From assembly GCA_029263075.1 (NCBI GenBank), contig JAJCYE010000047.1, positions 1 through 34,782 of the forward strand: DNA of 34,782 nt, written 5' to 3'. Shown here piece after piece: positions 8,370 to 16,237 of this stretch. A model generated the notes under the pieces. The model saw only the letters and a program-made list of their open reading frames with translations, was not told the origin of the DNA and searched no databases. The position numbers and the translations under genes are program-made. This DNA is from Actinomycetes bacterium. GTDB taxonomy: Bacteria > Actinomycetota > CADDZG01 > JAHWKV01. Numbering within the stretch: position 1 is the first letter of the stretch; every line of letters starts with the position of its first letter.

Positions 8370-9893
8370 TTAGGTTCGGTCCCGCTTCATGCCCTCGACG
8401 ATGGATTCGAGAGACTCCTCGAAAGTGTCGGGGGCAGAGTCCAGCAGTTCGCCATCCAACGCAGCAGACGAATCCGGAGCAGCGGCGGTTTCGGCGGGCG
8501 CGGGCGCAGCTTCCGCTGCCGCCTTGGCCGCCGCAGCCGCAGCGGCTGCCTTGGCTTCGTCCATTGCCACTCCAATGGCGGTTCTGGTGTCCACCGGAGG
8601 GGGCGGAGGTGCCGGAGCGGCCGGCGGCCGCGGTGCGGCGACCGGTTCCGGCTTCTTGACGGCCGGGGCCTCGGCTGCGGGTTCCAGTTCGAAATCCGCT
8701 GCGGGAGCAGCAGCATCGGTACCGGCGCCAGCGGGCTGGTCCGGCTGTACCGGTGCCTGGCCCCCTGCTCCGGCCTTCAGCGAAAGGCTGATCCGACGGC
8801 GATCCAGGTCCACGTCGATAACCCGGACCTGAACCTCCTGCCCAAGCTGGACCACCTGCTCGGGAAGCTCGATGTGAGACTCCGAGAGCTCCGAGATGTG
8901 GGCCAGGCCTTCGATGCCGTCCGCCACCTTGATGAACGCCCCGAAAGGCACCAGCTTGGTGATGGTTCCGGCAACAAAGTCCCCTGTGCCGTGCGCTCTT
9001 GCGAACGCCTGCCACGGGTCTTCCTGGGTGTTCTTCAGGGAAAGCGAAACACGATCGCGCTCGGGCTCGACCGACAGGACCTCTACTTCGATCTCCTGGC
9101 CGACCTGAACAACCTCGCTCGGGTGGTCAACGTGACGCCACGAAAGTTCGGACACGTGAACCAGACCGTCAACACCGCCCAGATCAACAAACGCCCCGAA
9201 GTTGACCACCGAAGAAACGGTGCCGGTGCGGCGTTCGCCGACTGTGAGGTTGGCAAGGAAGTCCTTGCGCTGTTCGAAGTGTGCTTCCTCCAGGTAGGCC
9301 CGGCGGGACAGAACCACGTTATTGCGGTTCTTGTCGAGCTCGATGATCTTGCACTCGAGTTCTTTGCCGACGAACTGCTGGAGATCACGAACCCGGCGCA
9401 ACTCCACCAGGGAAGCCGGGAGGAAACCGCGCAGGCCGACGTCCACGATAAGGCCGCCTTTGACCACCTCGATAACGGTGCCCTTGACGATTTTGCCTGC
9501 TCGCTTGTACTCCTCGATCCGGCCCCAAGCACGCTCGTACGACGCGCGCTTCTTGGACAGGATGAGCCGACCTTCTTTATCTTCCTTTTGGAGAACCAGG
9601 GCTTCGATCTGCTCGCCCAGGGATACGATTTCTGAAGGATCCACATCGTGGCGAAGTGAAAGCTCACGGGCGGGGATCACGCCTTCGGACTTGTAGCCAA
9701 TGTCGACAAGGACTTCTTCCTTGTCGATTTTTACGATGGTGCCGCTTACCAGGTCCCCGTCCGAGAACGGTTTGATGGTTGCGTCGATTGCTGCAATGAG
9801 ATCTTCGATGGAAGAACCGACATCGTTGGTGGTGATGTCGTTGCTCTGAGGCATCTCACGGCTAGTCGAACCTATGCCGGAAAGTGTTGACAT
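8370..9893 (-). CDS. rpsA: 30S ribosomal protein S1
   Basis: S1 binds mRNA and helps initiation on the 30S subunit. I chose the ATG at 9893 (507 residues, MSTLSGIG...) because AAGGAG precedes it by 6 nt; the longer frame to 10085 has no such support. Four S1 (OB-fold) domains are visible, opening near GDLVSGTIVKID, GKIVKGTVIEVV, GERRTGTVSSVV and GDFVAGTITKLV. Four domains is the actinobacterial form; E. coli has six. After domain 4 comes a tail of about 130 residues rich in Ala and Pro, with a PAPPPPP run, a stretch of eight Ala, and an acidic end (LDSAPDTFEESLESIVEGMKRDRT). The 5' leader can form alternative hairpins next to the ribosome-binding site. Confidence 0.97.
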   Translation of the reverse strand: MSTLSGIGSTSREMPQSNDITTNDVGSSIEDLIAAIDATIKPFSDGDLVSGTIVKIDKEEVLVDIGYKSEGVIPARELSLRHDVDPSEIVSLGEQIEALVLQKEDKEGRLILSKKRASYERAWGRIEEYKRAGKIVKGTVIEVVKGGLIVDVGLRGFLPASLVELRRVRDLQQFVGKELECKIIELDKNRNNVVLSRRAYLEEAHFEQRKDFLANLTVGERRTGTVSSVVNFGAFVDLGGVDGLVHVSELSWRHVDHPSEVVQVGQEIEVEVLSVEPERDRVSLSLKNTQEDPWQAFARAHGTGDFVAGTITKLVPFGAFIKVADGIEGLAHISELSESHIELPEQVVQLGQEVQVRVIDVDLDRRRISLSLKAGAGGQAPVQPDQPAGAGTDAAAPAADFELEPAAEAPAVKKPEPVAAPRPPAAPAPPPPPVDTRTAIGVAMDEAKAAAAAAAAKAAAEAAPAPAETAAAPDSSAALDGELLDSAPDTFEESLESIVEGMKRDRT

Positions 9894-9905
9894 CTGAAAC
9901 TCCTT

Positions 9906-9955
9906 ATTTGCCCATTTAAGGGCAGGGGTACTCCACGACACTGTCGTGGGCAAAT
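9906..9955 (-). promoter_or_regulatory. Structured rpsA 5' leader with alternative pairings
   Basis: In the minus-strand transcript, AUUUGCCCA (9955-9947) can pair over 9 bp with UGGGCAAAU (9914-9906), ending one base from the AAGGAG ribosome-binding site (9905-9900). Competing local hairpins are CCACGACA/UGUCGUGG (9933-9949, 17-nt near-palindrome) and GCCC-N6-GGGC (9910-9923), which use parts of the same arms. This is the layout of a translational switch. S1 autoregulation at its own leader is known in E. coli; here the role is inferred. Confidence 0.5.
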
Positions 9956-9982
9956 TAGAGTTTAGTTGAAAACCCCAACGGC

Positions 9983-10011
9983 CGCATAGGTCGGAGTAAC
10001 ATTCTCTGCAA
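9983..10011 (-). promoter_or_regulatory. Candidate rpsA promoter
   Basis: On the minus strand, TTGCAG (plus 10006-10011) and TATGCG (plus 9983-9988) are separated by 17 bp. The predicted start near 9976 would give an approximately 80-nt leader containing the hairpins described at 9906-9955. The -10 is weak, so this is tentative. Confidence 0.35.
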
Positions 10012-10118
10012 GCGACGTCTCTCGCCCGGCACTGATGCAACTGGGCCCTGGGCCAAGGAGGTAGCTTCTCACCGATGATCATCAAACGCCGCCGTGGATC
10101 CCGGGAGATCCCTAACCA

Positions 10119-12125
10119 TTGAGTCCTTCAATCAATGTCCCACCTCCGGGCAACCCCCGACCCGGAGATCGCACTCCGGTCACTCAGACGCGCCCGGCAT
10201 CCGGCACCGACCGCCTGGAGGAGAAGATTTCTTCGCTGGCGTCGGCCATCAGCCACTGGCAGAGCGACCTTGACAGCGTCGCGAGTCGTTCTTCCCGGCT
10301 GGAGGGCGCATTTACGGTTTTGCTTACCTCTTTGGAGGGATGGAAGAGCGACATCCGTGAGGTTGCCAGCCGGACCGAGTCCCGGGTCTTGCGAGGCCTG
10401 GAGGTAATCGACTCCCGAATTTCCCGGGTGCAACCCGGGGCTGCTTCCACCGAGGGTGCAGTGCTGGAAGCCATCGCCGGCTTGGAAAAAGGCTTCAACG
10501 AGCGGATCCAGATGCTCGAGAACGATATCGCCGGACTCGGAGTCTCCAGCGGTTCCACCGCAGGGTTTGAGGCGCTCAACCGGCGTCTCCAGGGAATCGA
10601 AAAAAGGATCCCAGCACCCGATGCGGCACTGTCGGGACGCCTGGCCGCCAGCTTTGAAATCCTTGAACGTCGCCTGAACTCCATTGAACAACGGATCTCC
10701 GCCCCGCCCGCGGACGGCGGATTGTCCGGCAAGATGGCCGACGCCTTCGAAGTAATGGAGCGTCGCCTCCAGGCGATCGAACAGAAGATTCCTAAAAGCG
10801 ACGAGGGCCTTGCGGCCCGGATTTCCGGGAGCTTCGATTCCCTGGAGCGCCGCATCAAGACAATCGAACAGACGGTAACGGCGCCCGACACCGAGGTCCC
10901 GGCGAAGTTGGCGGCAAGCTTCGAGTCGCTGGAACGCCGCCTCAGCGAGATCGACCAAAAGGTTGCGTCGCCCGGCGGGCAGATTCCGCCCAAGCTGGCC
11001 GAGTTCCTGGGCAACCTGGAGAGCCGGCTCTTCGAGAGCCAGCAGGCCCTTACCCGCAAGCTCGAGGTGGTGCGATCCGAGACCGACGCCACCAGCGCCA
11101 ACCAGATCCGCCATTTGGCTGCGGTGGAACAACAGCAGTCCGCGCTGATCCGGCGCCTGGAGAGCCTTGCCGACCAGGCCCCCGAAGCGGCCGGTTCCGA
11201 ACAACTGGACCGCTTGGTTGAGGGCCAAAAGCGCCTGGAAGAATCGATCGCCTCCGCGGATGCCGAGAATCGGCAGAAGATCGGTGCCGGTCTGACGGCG
11301 TTGGAGTCCCGACTGAACGAAAGCCGGACCGCTCTGGCCGCCAAGCTGGAAACGGTGCTGAGCGAAGCCGACGAGAACAACGCCACCCAGCTCAGATACC
11401 TGGGAACCCTGGAAGAGCTTCAGGCCGGCATCGCCAAGCGGGTTCAGGGGTTGGAAGCCGTCATCTCCAACCCGCTGGACGCCAAGCAGTGGGAACGACT
11501 GGCAAAGGGGCTGGAGTTCTTGGACGTCCGGCTGGCTCAGAGCTTCGAGGCGGTTACCAACCGGATCGACAACGCCCTGGGGAGCCTGACTTCCACTCTC
11601 GACGGCCGGACCGCCTCAGGGCAGGAGGCGAACCTCAAGAGCGCCGAACGGCTGTGGCGGGCCCTCCGGGGACTCGAGGATCAGATCACCAGCTCCTACC
11701 AGCTGGTCAGGCAGAGCCAGGAAAGACTGGAAGGGGCAACCCAAAACGTCGGATCCGCTCTCGAGGAGCTACGGGCCGTACACGGCGCCCGGGCGAGCCA
11801 CACCGAAAAGTTGGTCATGGAGGGCATGGAGAACCTGGACGGTCGTTTTGCTCAGAACCTGCTGAATATCTCCGAGCAACTGGGGAGCGCCATCTTTGCC
11901 CTCAACCGGGCTACCGAGGAGTGGCGAAGCGACCTGGCCAACTCCACCGAGGAGTCCGAAGAGCGCCTTTCCGCCCGCGTCACCCAGGCGGAGGCGAAAC
12001 TGGCGGCGGAACTGAAGAAGGGGCTGGAGGCTCTCGGGCGCCGGGAAGAGCGGATGCTTGCGTTGATTCTGGGCGGCGGGGCCGCGGCTGTACCGGCTAA
12101 CCGGGAGTTGGACGGCCCGCAGTAG
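10119..12125 (+). CDS. Large coiled-coil protein with five tandem repeats
   Basis: This 668-residue protein has no recognised enzymatic domain, signal peptide or membrane segment. After a Pro-rich start (residues 1-30) it is almost entirely predicted coiled coil. Residues about 149-298 form five repeats of 29-31 residues, each built on FExLERRLxxIEQKI followed by a Pro/Asp turn and LxxKLAxS; Phe150, 179, 210, 239 and 268 mark their starts. A later copy is more degenerate. Similar heptad segments with scattered Trp (GWKSDI, EWRSDL) occur at both ends. It starts at TTG 10119 with a GGGAG about 12 nt upstream, which is rather far. It lies opposite to its neighbours, 225 bp from rpsA and 3 bp from the convergent polA stop. 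A structural or scaffold role is possible, but none can be assigned. Confidence 0.8.
   Translation: MSPSINVPPPGNPRPGDRTPVTQTRPASGTDRLEEKISSLASAISHWQSDLDSVASRSSRLEGAFTVLLTSLEGWKSDIREVASRTESRVLRGLEVIDSRISRVQPGAASTEGAVLEAIAGLEKGFNERIQMLENDIAGLGVSSGSTAGFEALNRRLQGIEKRIPAPDAALSGRLAASFEILERRLNSIEQRISAPPADGGLSGKMADAFEVMERRLQAIEQKIPKSDEGLAARISGSFDSLERRIKTIEQTVTAPDTEVPAKLAASFESLERRLSEIDQKVASPGGQIPPKLAEFLGNLESRLFESQQALTRKLEVVRSETDATSANQIRHLAAVEQQQSALIRRLESLADQAPEAAGSEQLDRLVEGQKRLEESIASADAENRQKIGAGLTALESRLNESRTALAAKLETVLSEADENNATQLRYLGTLEELQAGIAKRVQGLEAVISNPLDAKQWERLAKGLEFLDVRLAQSFEAVTNRIDNALGSLTSTLDGRTASGQEANLKSAERLWRALRGLEDQITSSYQLVRQSQERLEGATQNVGSALEELRAVHGARASHTEKLVMEGMENLDGRFAQNLLNISEQLGSAIFALNRATEEWRSDLANSTEESEERLSARVTQAEAKLAAELKKGLEALGRREERMLALILGGGAAAVPANRELDGPQ
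10563..11012 (+). repeat. Tandem repeat region (about 30 codons x 5) in the coiled-coil gene
   Basis: Five in-frame units of 29-31 codons encode FExLERRLxxIEQ-type heptads. The amino-acid pattern is well kept while the DNA has diverged. This suggests old duplication under selection rather than recent expansion. Confidence 0.75.
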
Positions 12126-12128
12126 GGC

Positions 12129-14846
12129 TCAGGCCTTGGCGTCGGCCCAGTTGGGCCCCCAGGCCAGATCAACCGGAAGGGGGACCGAAAGTTCCACCAC
12201 GTCCTCCATCGCCTCACGAACCGTTACCGCCACCTCCTCCACTTCCCCTTCGGGGACTTCAAAGACCAGTTCGTCGTGGACCGTTAGGACCATGCGGGCG
12301 TTGCTCCCGCCCAAAGCCCGGTCCGCCTTCACCATCGCCAGCTTCATGATGTCCGCAGCCGACCCCTGCAGCGGGGCGTTCAGCGCCTGGCGCTCCCCCA
12401 GGCCCCGCACCCGAGGGTTGCGGGACTTGAGTTCCGGAAGGTACCGGCGCCGGCCGAGCATGGTGGTGGTGAAGCCGTCTTCGGTGGCCCTGGCTACCAC
12501 GTCATCCAGGTAGGTGCGGATCTCCGGGTAGGTGGCAAAAAATCCGTCGATGTAGGTGCGGGCCTGGTCGACCGGAATCCGCAGGCGTTGCGACAGGCCG
12601 AAGGGCCCCATGCCGTAGGTCACCCCGTAAGACACCATCTTGCCGATGCCCCGCTGGGCAGAGGTCACTTCCGAGGGATCGATGCCCAGTGCCTTGCCGA
12701 TCGAAAGGCGGTGGATGTCGTCTCCCCGGGCGAACGCGCCGGAGAGGGCGCCGTCGCCGGAGAGGTGGGCCAGGATCCGCAGTTCTATCTGCGAGTAGTC
12801 GGCCACCACCAGCAGGTTCCCGGCCTCGGGGACGAACGCCCTACGGATCTGTTTGCCCTCTTCGGTACGGATGGGGATGTTCTGCAGGTTGGGGTTTTCC
12901 GAACTCAGGCGTCCGGTGGTTGCGACGGTTTGGTTAAAGCGGGTGTGCAGCCGGCCGGTGTTGGGGTCGACGAGCCGGGGCAGGGCGTCGATGTAGGTGT
13001 TCTTCAACTTTGAGATCTCGCGGTGCCGCAGGATGTTCTCGATGATCGGGTGCTCTTCGATCAAAGATTCCAGCACCTTGGCGTCGGTAGAAAAGCCGGT
13101 CTTGGTCTTCTTCCCCGGTTTCAAGCCCAGGCGATCGTAAAGAACGGTCCTAAGTTGCGGAGGTGACCCGATGTTGAAGGGCCCCCCGGCCAAGCCGAAA
13201 ATCCGGTGCTCCACCGAGTCCAACTCCTTGGAGAGGTGCAGGGACATCTCCTCCAGATAGTCGGTGTCCAGACGAACGCCCGCCCGCTCAACTTTGGCCA
13301 GGACCCTGGTCAGCGGGATCTCCAGGTCGGCGAAAAGGTCCCACACCCCTCGCTGTTCGAGTTGTTCGCTCAGCACCTCCACCAACTCGGCGGTGGCGAT
13401 GGCTTCCAGTCCCGGTCCCGAAACGTGGTCCACATCGTTGCCGGCATCCATAAGCAGTGACTGCTGCCCTTGTTGGTCGGCGAGAGGGGTGTCGTCAAGC
13501 TTCAGTTCCCGGTCCAGGTAGTGCCGGGCCAGTTCGTCCAGCCGGTAGGTACCCCGAGCCGGATCCACCAGGTAGGCCGCGATCTCGGTGTCCATGGAGA
13601 TCTCCTTCGGCACAATACCGACGGTGGCCAGCCGTTGGAGGGCGTCTTTGACCCCGTGGGTGGCCAGGCCGCGGCTCTCGAAGGCCGGTCGCAAGGCCTG
13701 CCACACCGTCTCCGCCGGAAGCGGGCCGTCGTGCAGACGGATCACCTGGGCGCCTGCCGGGGTGGAAAACGCCACGGTCTCCGCCGCCTTGCGGCTGTTG
13801 GAAGGATCTCCGAGCAGGCGAACGACGATCGCCTCTTCCCTGTCCAGTTCTTGGACCAGGGATTCCAGGTCCTCCGGGGTGGAGACCTCCACCGCAGTCC
13901 CCTCGAACCCGGTCGCGGCCGCCACGGCCTCCGGGTGGTCGGCGGCCAGCCGGTCGTACAACACCCTGAACTCCAGTGAGTCGAAGAGTTGCCTGATCTG
14001 GTTGAAGTCCCAATCCCCCATGGTGAGCTGGTCGAATGTGGCGTTCAGGGTGGCTTCGGCCACTCCTTGCGACTTCAGTTCATCCGGAGATCGGAACCGG
14101 AAGAACGCCTTGTTCTCCAGCAGGCGCTGGGCGGCCTCCCCCAGGTTGGTGCGAAGTTTGGGCGTCAGCTCATCCAGGTGCTCAACCACGTTTTCCAAAG
14201 ACCCGTAGGTCCGGATCAGCTTGGCGGCGGTCTTCTCGCCCACCCCCGGGACCCCGGCGATGTTGTCCGATGGGTCTCCCCGCAGGGCGGCGTAGTCCAG
14301 GTACTGAGGGGGCTCGAAGCCGTACTTCTCCCGGAAGGCTGCTTCATCGAAAACTATGGTCTCGGAGATCCCCCGGACGTTGCGGATCACCGTGATGCCG
14401 GGCTGGACGAGTTGGAAGAAGTCCCGGTCGGCGGTGAGGATGTTGACCTCCACTCCCTCGCCGGCAAGGCGGGTTGCGAGCGCGGCAATGATGTCGTCCG
14501 CCTCCACGCCCGCGCTCCGAAAGATCGGGATGCCCAGGGTCTCCAGCACCTCGTGGATCAACCCGATCTGGGGCCGGAACTCGTCCGGCGCCGCGATCCG
14601 CTGCGCCTTGTACTCGGGGCGCAGAGCGATCCGTTCTACCGGGGCCCCCATATCGAAGGCGGCGACCACGTGGCGGGTGCCCAGGGTCTGCATGGCCTTG
14701 ATCAACATAGAGGTGAAGCCGAAGACGGCGTTGGTGGGCGTGCCGCTTTTGGTCCGCAGTTCCGGTGGGAGTGCGTAGAAGGCTCGGTAGGCCAGAGAGT
14801 GGCCGTCCAAAAGGAGAACTTTGCGTTTGCTCCGAACCCCACTCAC
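12129..14846 (-). CDS. polA: DNA polymerase I
   Basis: The 905-residue protein fills gaps and removes primers in replication and repair. The N-terminal 5'-nuclease domain is intact (LLDGHSLAYRAF, AGVEADDIIAAL, LTADRDFFQLV, GDPSDNIAGVPGVGEKTA). The middle domain lacks the D-x-E acidic motif of 3'-5' exonucleases, so proofreading is probably absent, as in other actinobacterial enzymes. The polymerase domain has motif A VVADYSQIELR, O-helix RGIGKMVSYGVTYGMG, and motif C VHDELVFEVP. The O-helix has Tyr where E. coli Pol I has Phe762, a position known to control dideoxynucleotide discrimination and also Tyr in mycobacteria. The GTG start at 14846 is preceded by CGGAAG. polA diverges from the dtxR-family gene across 25 bp. 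Confidence 0.97.
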   Translation of the reverse strand: MSGVRSKRKVLLLDGHSLAYRAFYALPPELRTKSGTPTNAVFGFTSMLIKAMQTLGTRHVVAAFDMGAPVERIALRPEYKAQRIAAPDEFRPQIGLIHEVLETLGIPIFRSAGVEADDIIAALATRLAGEGVEVNILTADRDFFQLVQPGITVIRNVRGISETIVFDEAAFREKYGFEPPQYLDYAALRGDPSDNIAGVPGVGEKTAAKLIRTYGSLENVVEHLDELTPKLRTNLGEAAQRLLENKAFFRFRSPDELKSQGVAEATLNATFDQLTMGDWDFNQIRQLFDSLEFRVLYDRLAADHPEAVAAATGFEGTAVEVSTPEDLESLVQELDREEAIVVRLLGDPSNSRKAAETVAFSTPAGAQVIRLHDGPLPAETVWQALRPAFESRGLATHGVKDALQRLATVGIVPKEISMDTEIAAYLVDPARGTYRLDELARHYLDRELKLDDTPLADQQGQQSLLMDAGNDVDHVSGPGLEAIATAELVEVLSEQLEQRGVWDLFADLEIPLTRVLAKVERAGVRLDTDYLEEMSLHLSKELDSVEHRIFGLAGGPFNIGSPPQLRTVLYDRLGLKPGKKTKTGFSTDAKVLESLIEEHPIIENILRHREISKLKNTYIDALPRLVDPNTGRLHTRFNQTVATTGRLSSENPNLQNIPIRTEEGKQIRRAFVPEAGNLLVVADYSQIELRILAHLSGDGALSGAFARGDDIHRLSIGKALGIDPSEVTSAQRGIGKMVSYGVTYGMGPFGLSQRLRIPVDQARTYIDGFFATYPEIRTYLDDVVARATEDGFTTTMLGRRRYLPELKSRNPRVRGLGERQALNAPLQGSAADIMKLAMVKADRALGGSNARMVLTVHDELVFEVPEGEVEEVAVTVREAMEDVVELSVPLPVDLAWGPNWADAKA

Positions 14847-14855
14847 GATCTTCCG

Positions 14856-14863
14856 ACTATAGT
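14856..14863. promoter_or_regulatory. Symmetric bidirectional -10 element between polA and the dtxR-family gene
   Basis: ACTATAGT is an 8-bp perfect palindrome that presents TATAGT on both strands (plus 14858-14863; minus 14861-14856). It ends 8 nt before the ATG at 14872 and 9 nt before the polA GTG at 14846. Both messages would be leaderless or nearly so. No strong -35 is visible on either side. Confidence 0.55.
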
Positions 14864-14871
14864 ACGTAGCG

Positions 14872-15537
14872 ATGTCGGCACAGGTTCCCCAAGGCGCTCA
14901 GGAGTATCTCGAATGTATTTTCGAGATGGAGGAAGAGGGCGCCGTGATTCTTCAGGCCCGCCTCTCCGAAAGGCTTGGGGTCACCCCCGCCACGGTCTCC
15001 CAGGCGGTCAAAAGACTGGCCTCTGAAGGCTTGATCGACATTGAGGACCGCAAAATTTCGCTTACGACCACCGGCGTCGAGGTGGCCACCCCGCTGGTGC
15101 GCAGGCACCGCCTGGCCGAACGGCTCCTGGTCGACATCCTGGAGATCCCCTGGTACCGGGCCCACGAAGAGGCGCATGACTGGGAACACGTCATCTCGCC
15201 CGAGGTAGAGCAGAGGATCCTGGATAAAACCGGCGCCACCACCTGCCCGCACGGTAACCCGATCCCCGGCATGACCCCGCCCTACGACCGCTCCAAACTG
15301 GTCGCGCTGACCGATCTGGCGATCGGCGACTGGGGAACCCTCTGCCTGCTCAATGAGGACGTGGAGCTTGTCACCGGCATCCTGCAGTACTTCCAGGAGC
15401 ACAACCTGATGCCCGGCGCTACGTTGAAGGTTTCCGCCATCGGCCCGGACGGCACGCGCACGCTGTCGGTTGACGGCAAGACCGCCTCGCTCGGCCCCAG
15501 TTTGGCCGACAACCTGTGGATCGAACCCGGCAACTAA
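14872..15537 (+). CDS. DtxR/IdeR/MntR-family metal-dependent transcriptional regulator
   Basis: This 221-residue repressor has an N-terminal winged helix (residues about 8-70, with LSERLGVTPATVSQAVKRL as the recognition helix region), a metal-binding dimerisation domain, and a C-terminal SH3-like/FeoA domain (about 145-220). The linker CPHGNPIPG is typical of DtxR and IdeR. Metal ligands His79, Glu83, His98, Glu105 and His106 are conserved and even share DtxR numbering. Two residues that distinguish iron from manganese regulators differ: the position of DtxR Met10 is Glu11 and that of Cys102 is His102. The metal is therefore uncertain, though an iron-uptake locus downstream favours iron. It begins at ATG 14872, divergent from polA, and probably has a leaderless transcript. 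Confidence 0.93.
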   Translation: MSAQVPQGAQEYLECIFEMEEEGAVILQARLSERLGVTPATVSQAVKRLASEGLIDIEDRKISLTTTGVEVATPLVRRHRLAERLLVDILEIPWYRAHEEAHDWEHVISPEVEQRILDKTGATTCPHGNPIPGMTPPYDRSKLVALTDLAIGDWGTLCLLNEDVELVTGILQYFQEHNLMPGATLKVSAIGPDGTRTLSVDGKTASLGPSLADNLWIEPGN

Positions 15538-15575
15538 ACCCCACACGCTTTCGCTCTTTTAAGCGCGCTTGTGGC

Positions 15576-15603
15576 TTGACACAGACCATCCTTAAGGTAT
15601 AGC
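15576..15603 (+). promoter_or_regulatory. Predicted promoter of the cupredoxin lipoprotein gene
   Basis: TTGACA (15576-15581) and TATAGC (15598-15603) are spaced by 16 bp. The -35 is a perfect consensus. An imperfect dyad, TTAAGGTAT-AGCTA-ATACCCTTA, covers the -10 and resembles a degenerate DtxR-family site. An AGACCTAAG motif lies further down at 15636-15644, next to the AAGGGGG ribosome-binding site. Confidence 0.6.
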
Positions 15604-15635
15604 TAATACCCTTAGTTAGCAGAATCTAAGACCAA

Positions 15636-15644
15636 AGACCTAAG
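15636..15644. promoter_or_regulatory. AGACCTAAG motif, possible DtxR-family half-site
   Basis: The same nine bases recur at 17673-17681, and eight of them at 22177-22184. All three copies are in gaps between genes in the metal-linked part of the window. Here only one good half-site is visible, so this is the weakest of the three candidates. Confidence 0.35.
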
Positions 15645-15707
15645 GGGGATCCACTGTCATCTAACCTGTCCGCGGCCGGACCGCAACCCACCCGACGATC
15701 GCAAACG

Positions 15708-16217
15708 GTGCGGGTTGCCCTGCGCTTGTCCTCCCTGCTCCTGTTGCTGGCCGCCGGTTGCGGTCAGGACGAAGGCGCGGAGGTCCGCAATATCGGGGAA
15801 AGCGATGTCTCTACCGCCGTCGCATCCGGATCCGGTTCGGGCTCGTCGTCGGGATCCTCCGCCGCCTCCGGTTCAAATTCGGAAGCAGCCCAGGCTCCCG
15901 CCTTCACCGAAGCGGAGGCCACCTCGACCCTCAACTTCAATCTGGTTGATTACGAGTTCGAGGGACCGACCGAGGCGGTGGGGCCCAAGGTCCTGTTCAC
16001 CGCCAAGAACACCGGTACCCAGAGCCACGAACTTGAGATCCTTGACTCCGAGGGCGAAGCCCTGGGAGAGATCGAGGAGTTTGCTCCCGGCGCCAACGCC
16101 GATCCGCTGGCCGTGGAACTGTCGCCCGGCACCTACACACTTCAATGCATCCTCGAGAACGACGAGGGCGAGGTCCACAAGGATCTCGGGATGGTTGCGA
16201 CGCTGACCGTCACCTAG
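15708..16217 (+). CDS. Cupredoxin-like lipoprotein
   Basis: From the GTG at 15708 the 169-residue protein begins with a lipoprotein signal (RVALRLSSLLLLLAAGC, Cys18), so it is probably exported and lipid-anchored. A Ser/Gly linker (residues 38-58) leads to one cupredoxin domain (about 74-169). It carries a full type-1 copper ligand set in the expected order: His107 (QSHEL), Cys147 (TLQCIL), His157 and Met162 (VHKDLGM). A redox, copper or iron-transfer role is plausible; plastocyanin-like domains also occur in EfeO-type iron systems. The GTG has no ribosome-binding site, whereas AAGGGGG at 15642-15648 stands 5 nt before an in-frame CTG at 15654, which would add 18 residues. The true start is unresolved. 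It converges on the GT-C-like gene. Confidence 0.82.
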   Translation: MRVALRLSSLLLLLAAGCGQDEGAEVRNIGESDVSTAVASGSGSGSSSGSSAASGSNSEAAQAPAFTEAEATSTLNFNLVDYEFEGPTEAVGPKVLFTAKNTGTQSHELEILDSEGEALGEIEEFAPGANADPLAVELSPGTYTLQCILENDEGEVHKDLGMVATLTVT

Positions 16218-16237
16218 GCCTGATCGGTCGCCCCCGC

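Noticed and set aside
9894-10085. N-terminal extension of S1
   Set aside because: The ATG at 9893 has an ideal ribosome-binding site, and the upstream part matches nothing in S1 and contains the leader hairpins.
15541-15575. Possible terminator after the dtxR-family gene (CGCTT...AAGCG)
   Set aside because: The stem is only 5 bp with a 10-nt loop and no T-run follows; support is too weak.
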